From positions 124,001-188,000 of IMG/VR virus record IMGVR_UViG_3300008108_000011: a DNA stretch of 64,000 nt. One strand, written 5' to 3'. The notes beneath the pieces were generated by a model, which had not been told where the DNA came from, did not search any database, and was given only the letters and a program-made list of their open reading frames with translations. The stretch is from a virus. This document shows, in pieces, positions 61,033-64,000 of this stretch (the first letter of the stretch is position 1; every line of letters begins with the position of its first letter). A program made the position numbers and the translations under genes.

Positions 61033-62015
61033 ATTATATTGACACCAAGTATATTGGTTTGGTCTCTTCACAACTCCTTAAGTTTACTGAGAAAAAGAAA
61101 GGCACCTACAACTTTCGTTGCCCATATTGTGGCGACTCAGAGAAGAAGCAGAATAAAGCACGGGGGTATCTCTTTTCTATGAGAGATAGTTTTGTTTTCA
61201 AGTGTCATAACTGCGGCGTTACTCGTAACTTTTCTCAGTTTCTCAAAGATCAAAGTGTAAATCTTCATGATGAGTATGTCATGGAGCGTTATAAAGAAGG
61301 TATGACGGGTAAGAACTATCAGGTGAAGACACCTGACTTCAAACCATTTGTCACTAAACCAGTGTTCAAGAAGAATATTTTTAGTGAACTGTTAAATATC
61401 GATTCCCTAAATACTACACACCCAGCAAAGCAATATCTGCTCGACCGAAAGATACCAGAGAAATACTTCTCAAACTTCTATTACGCAGAAGACTTCAACG
61501 CTTGGGAAAAGAACGATAATAAAATTAAAGAACCTAGAATTATACTCCCACTAATCTCGGAAGATGGAAATGTATTCGGATATCAAGCAAGGTCTCTTAA
61601 CAAGAATGCAAGCCTTCGCTATATCACTACCATCTTGGATAAGCAATATCCTAAACTATTTGGACTTGATCGTATAGACAAAAATGAAAATATCTACATT
61701 ACGGAAGGACCGTTTGACTCCCTCTTCATATCTAACTCGCTTGCTATGTGTGGAGCTGATGTTAATCTTGGTGACTGGGGGATTAACGATCCTACTTGGA
61801 TATACGATAACGAACCAAGAAACAAACAAATCGTCGAGCGTATTAACAAAACCATACAGCACGGAAATAAGATAGTTATCTGGCCAGATAGTGTCAAAGA
61901 AAAAGATATCAATGATATGTTTCTGGCTGGTCATAACGTGCAATCTATGGTAGAATGTAATACCTATTCTGGTTTAGAAGCACAAGTAAAATTTAACCTC
62001 TGGAAGAAAATATGA
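61029..62015 (+). CDS. 61: DNA primase gp61
   Basis: A 328-residue protein (T4 gp61 has 342). The N-terminal zinc-binding domain has CPYCGD (Cys31, Cys34) and CHNCG (Cys59, Cys62), as in phage primases. A TOPRIM-like part follows with IYITEGPFDSLF (Glu226), and DSVKEKDINDM contains the acidic pair. It synthesises primers with helicase gp41. It overlaps nrdA by 4 nt. Confidence 0.92.
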   Translation: MNYIDTKYIGLVSSQLLKFTEKKKGTYNFRCPYCGDSEKKQNKARGYLFSMRDSFVFKCHNCGVTRNFSQFLKDQSVNLHDEYVMERYKEGMTGKNYQVKTPDFKPFVTKPVFKKNIFSELLNIDSLNTTHPAKQYLLDRKIPEKYFSNFYYAEDFNAWEKNDNKIKEPRIILPLISEDGNVFGYQARSLNKNASLRYITTILDKQYPKLFGLDRIDKNENIYITEGPFDSLFISNSLAMCGADVNLGDWGINDPTWIYDNEPRNKQIVERINKTIQHGNKIVIWPDSVKEKDINDMFLAGHNVQSMVECNTYSGLEAQVKFNLWKKI

Positions 62016-64000
62016 GCAACGGTATCAAAGTTAAAAAGCGTGACGGATCTACAGAATCTCTTAACCTTGATAAGATTCACACGATGGTAGAATGTGCCTG
62101 TGGTAGTCTTGCAGGAGTATCGCCATCTCAAGTAGAAATTCAATCTGGTATTCAATTCTATGATGGCATTACCACAAACGAAATTCAAGAAATTCTTATC
62201 AGGTCGGCTAGTGACCTCATCGATCTTGACGCTCCAAATTATCAGTATGTTGCTGCTCGTCTCCTTTTGTTCGGTTTATATAAGCAAGTCTTTGGAGCTG
62301 ATTGGAAGCACGGGTTCCCATCTGTAGGAGAGCATTTGACCAAAGGCATTCTTAAAGGTATTTACGATAAGGAGCTTGCTGGTAAATATACTGACGAAGA
62401 GTGGGATAAGATTAATAGTTTTATTGACCACGATCGTGACTATCTTTTCACCTATGCTGGTCTTCGCCAGGTGGTAGATAAATATCTGGTGCAGGATAGA
62501 AGCAGTGGAAGTGTTTTTGAGACTCCCCAGTATGCTTATATGTTGGTTGCTGCCACTATCTTTGCAGAGTATCCCCAAGTAAATCGTCTATCTTATGTCA
62601 AGCGATACTACGACGCAATCAGCAAGCACAAAATCAACGTTCCCACACCTATCTTGGCAGGGGTTAGAACTCCACTTCGACAATTTGCGAGCTGTGTTCT
62701 TGTTGATAGTGATGACACCCTCGATAGCATCTTTAGCAGTGACATGGCTATTGGTCGTTATGTTGCTCAACGCGCAGGAATCGGCATCAACGCAGGTCGC
62801 ATCCGTGCTCTCAACAGTAAGATCAGAGGGGGAGAAGTATCGCATACTGGGGTTATACCGTTTCTCAAAAAGTTTGAAGCGACTGTCAGATGTTGTACGC
62901 AGAATGGCATACGAGGTGGATCCGCGACAGTACACTTCCCAATCTGGCACAAAGAAATAGAAGATATCATTGTATTGAAAAATAATAAAGGAACCGAAGA
63001 TAACCGTGTTCGTAAGTTAGACTACAGCATTCAAATCAGCAAACTGTTCTATGAGCGATTCATCCGTAACGAAGACATCTCTCTCTTCTCACCACATGAC
63101 GTGCCTGGTCTTTCAGATGCTTTTGGGCTTCCTGGTTTTGACGAGTTGTATGGCGTTTACGAACGAGATGCTTCTATTCCAAGAAAAACTATTGGCGCTC
63201 AAGAACTATTTCTTTCACTCCTAAAAGAGAGAGCAGAGACTGGTCGTATCTATATTATGAATATCGACCACTGCAATGAGCACTCTTCTTTCAAAGATAA
63301 GGTTTGGATGAGTAACCTCTGCCAAGAGATTACCCTACCAACCAATCCTCTACAGCACATTGATGATATCAATGGTGAGATTGCTCTGTGTATTCTCTCT
63401 GCTGTCAACGTAGGTAAGATTAAGCATCTCGATGACTTAGAAGAACTCTGTGACCTATCTGTAAGGGCGCTGGATGAGTTGATTGATTACCAAGAGTATC
63501 CCGTGGTTGCTGCTGAAGCATCCACCCGTAATCGCCGTTCACTGGGTATTGGTTACATCGGTCTTGCTCACTGGTTAGCTCGTCATCAAGTTAAGTATTC
63601 TGATGATTCTGCTGCTCATCTGGTGCATAATCTTACTGAAGCATTTCAGTACTATTTACTGAAGGCTTCTAATCAACTTGCTATTGAGAAAGGTAAATGT
63701 GGTTACTTTAGTCGCACTAAGTATGCAGATGGAATTCTTCCAATCGATACATATAAAAAAGATGTAGACGAAATCGTTCCACATAATCTCCACTATGATT
63801 GGGAAAATCTTAGACAATCCATCTTGGCACACGGTCTCAGGAACTCAACACTGTCCGCACAAATGCCTTCAGAGAGCAGTTCCGTTGTGTCAAACGAGAC
63901 AAATGGAATCGAACCTCCCCGTGCCTTCCTGTCCGTTAAGAAGTCGAAGAAAGGTGTTCTTAAGCAGATTGTTCCCCAGTATCAATCTCTTAAAAACTAC
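62012..64000 (+). CDS. nrdA: Ribonucleotide reductase large subunit NrdA (class I, 3' end missing)
   Basis: The ATG at 62012 overlaps the primase stop. The frame is open to the end of the window (663 codons), so the C-terminus is missing (T4 NrdA has 754). Cys228, then N435-C437-E439 (SNLCQE) and Cys460 align with E. coli Cys225, N437-C439-E441 and Cys462. AGIGINAGRIRALNS and MPSESSSVVSNETNGIEPPR, given in part, are classical. An N-terminal ATP-cone-like segment is present (KVKKRDGSTESLNLDKI). It makes dNTPs for phage DNA. NrdB should lie downstream. Confidence 0.96.
   Translation, partial: MSNGIKVKKRDGSTESLNLDKIHTMVECACGSLAGVSPSQVEIQSGIQFYDGITTNEIQEILIRSASDLIDLDAPNYQYVAARLLLFGLYKQVFGADWKHGFPSVGEHLTKGILKGIYDKELAGKYTDEEWDKINSFIDHDRDYLFTYAGLRQVVDKYLVQDRSSGSVFETPQYAYMLVAATIFAEYPQVNRLSYVKRYYDAISKHKINVPTPILAGVRTPLRQFASCVLVDSDDTLDSIFSSDMAIGRYVAQRAGIGINAGRIRALNSKIRGGEVSHTGVIPFLKKFEATVRCCTQNGIRGGSATVHFPIWHKEIEDIIVLKNNKGTEDNRVRKLDYSIQISKLFYERFIRNEDISLFSPHDVPGLSDAFGLPGFDELYGVYERDASIPRKTIGAQELFLSLLKERAETGRIYIMNIDHCNEHSSFKDKVWMSNLCQEITLPTNPLQHIDDINGEIALCILSAVNVGKIKHLDDLEELCDLSVRALDELIDYQEYPVVAAEASTRNRRSLGIGYIGLAHWLARHQVKYSDDSAAHLVHNLTEAFQYYLLKASNQLAIEKGKCGYFSRTKYADGILPIDTYKKDVDEIVPHNLHYDWENLRQSILAHGLRNSTLSAQMPSESSSVVSNETNGIEPPRAFLSVKKSKKGVLKQIVPQYQSLKNY

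Noticed and set aside
1-64000. tRNA genes, CRISPR arrays, integrase or attachment sites
   Set aside because: Gaps are too short for tRNA genes, no regularly spaced repeats were seen, and no recombinase motif was found.
62012-64000. Suspected frameshift in nrdA near 62640
   Set aside because: A careful re-reading of the junction showed one continuous frame up to the end of the window.

Overview
The window is a 64 kb piece of a T4-like myovirus genome. Every gene is on the + strand. Genes are packed with 1-, 4- or 8-nt overlaps, base composition is AT-rich, and the T4 core order is clear: gp13-14-15-16-17-18-19-20-67-21-22-23, then uvsY-uvsW-gp55-47-46, gp45-44-(dam)-62-regA, gp43-uvsX-gp41, gp61 and nrdA. 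CobS, Hsp20, several 2OG-Fe(II) dioxygenase-like proteins, a DUF3110-like protein, MazG and NrdA together are typical of marine cyanomyoviruses infecting Synechococcus or Prochlorococcus. A related marine T4-like phage of another host is not excluded. No photosynthesis gene, tRNA, CRISPR array, integrase or IS element is seen here.

Layout. (1) 1-15.1 kb: virion surface and tail-fibre block. It has the 3' end of one structural gene, a 2718-residue fibre-like protein, three tandem LamG-like lectin proteins, a second fibre-like protein, a possible fibre-assembly helper and a coiled-coil protein. (2) 15.1-19.6 kb: accessory cassette of four dioxygenase-like proteins and a Cys-rich U32-like/methyltransferase fusion. 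(3) 19.6-33.8 kb: neck, terminase, tail, portal, prohead core and capsid genes. (4) 33.8-39.8 kb: recombination and late-transcription genes. (5) 39.9-43.8 kb: a metallopeptidase-like/VWA protein, a dioxygenase and the AAA+ ATPase CobS. (6) 44-54.2 kb: replisome, RegA, Hsp20 and two small related proteins. (7) 54.2-57.5 kb: a possible nuclease, a KxDG nucleotidyltransferase/ligase-like protein and an HxGH-type nucleotidyltransferase. (8) 57.5-64 kb: small proteins including candidate lysis proteins, an Ig-like structural protein, the primase and the first 663 codons of nrdA.

Regulation. Two promoter classes can be read. Sigma-70-like promoters lie before gp55, the VWA gene, cobS, the gp45-44 operon, gp43 and uvsX. 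T4-late-like NATAAATA boxes lie before structural genes (gp13, gp18, gp20, gp22 and others), and gp55, the late sigma factor expected to read them, is encoded here. Several boxes contain the stop codon of the preceding gene, and two sit in the loop of an intrinsic-terminator hairpin. Clear terminators follow gp23, regA, hsp20 and the small lysis-like pair, and one lies inside a short ORF after cobS.

No gene-free stretch exceeds about 115 bases. The largest gaps (36182-36282, 47520-47626, 48071-48182, 25736-25825) hold promoters, terminators or late boxes as listed. Motifs were read by eye and family calls come from recognised sequence features, not from a search.
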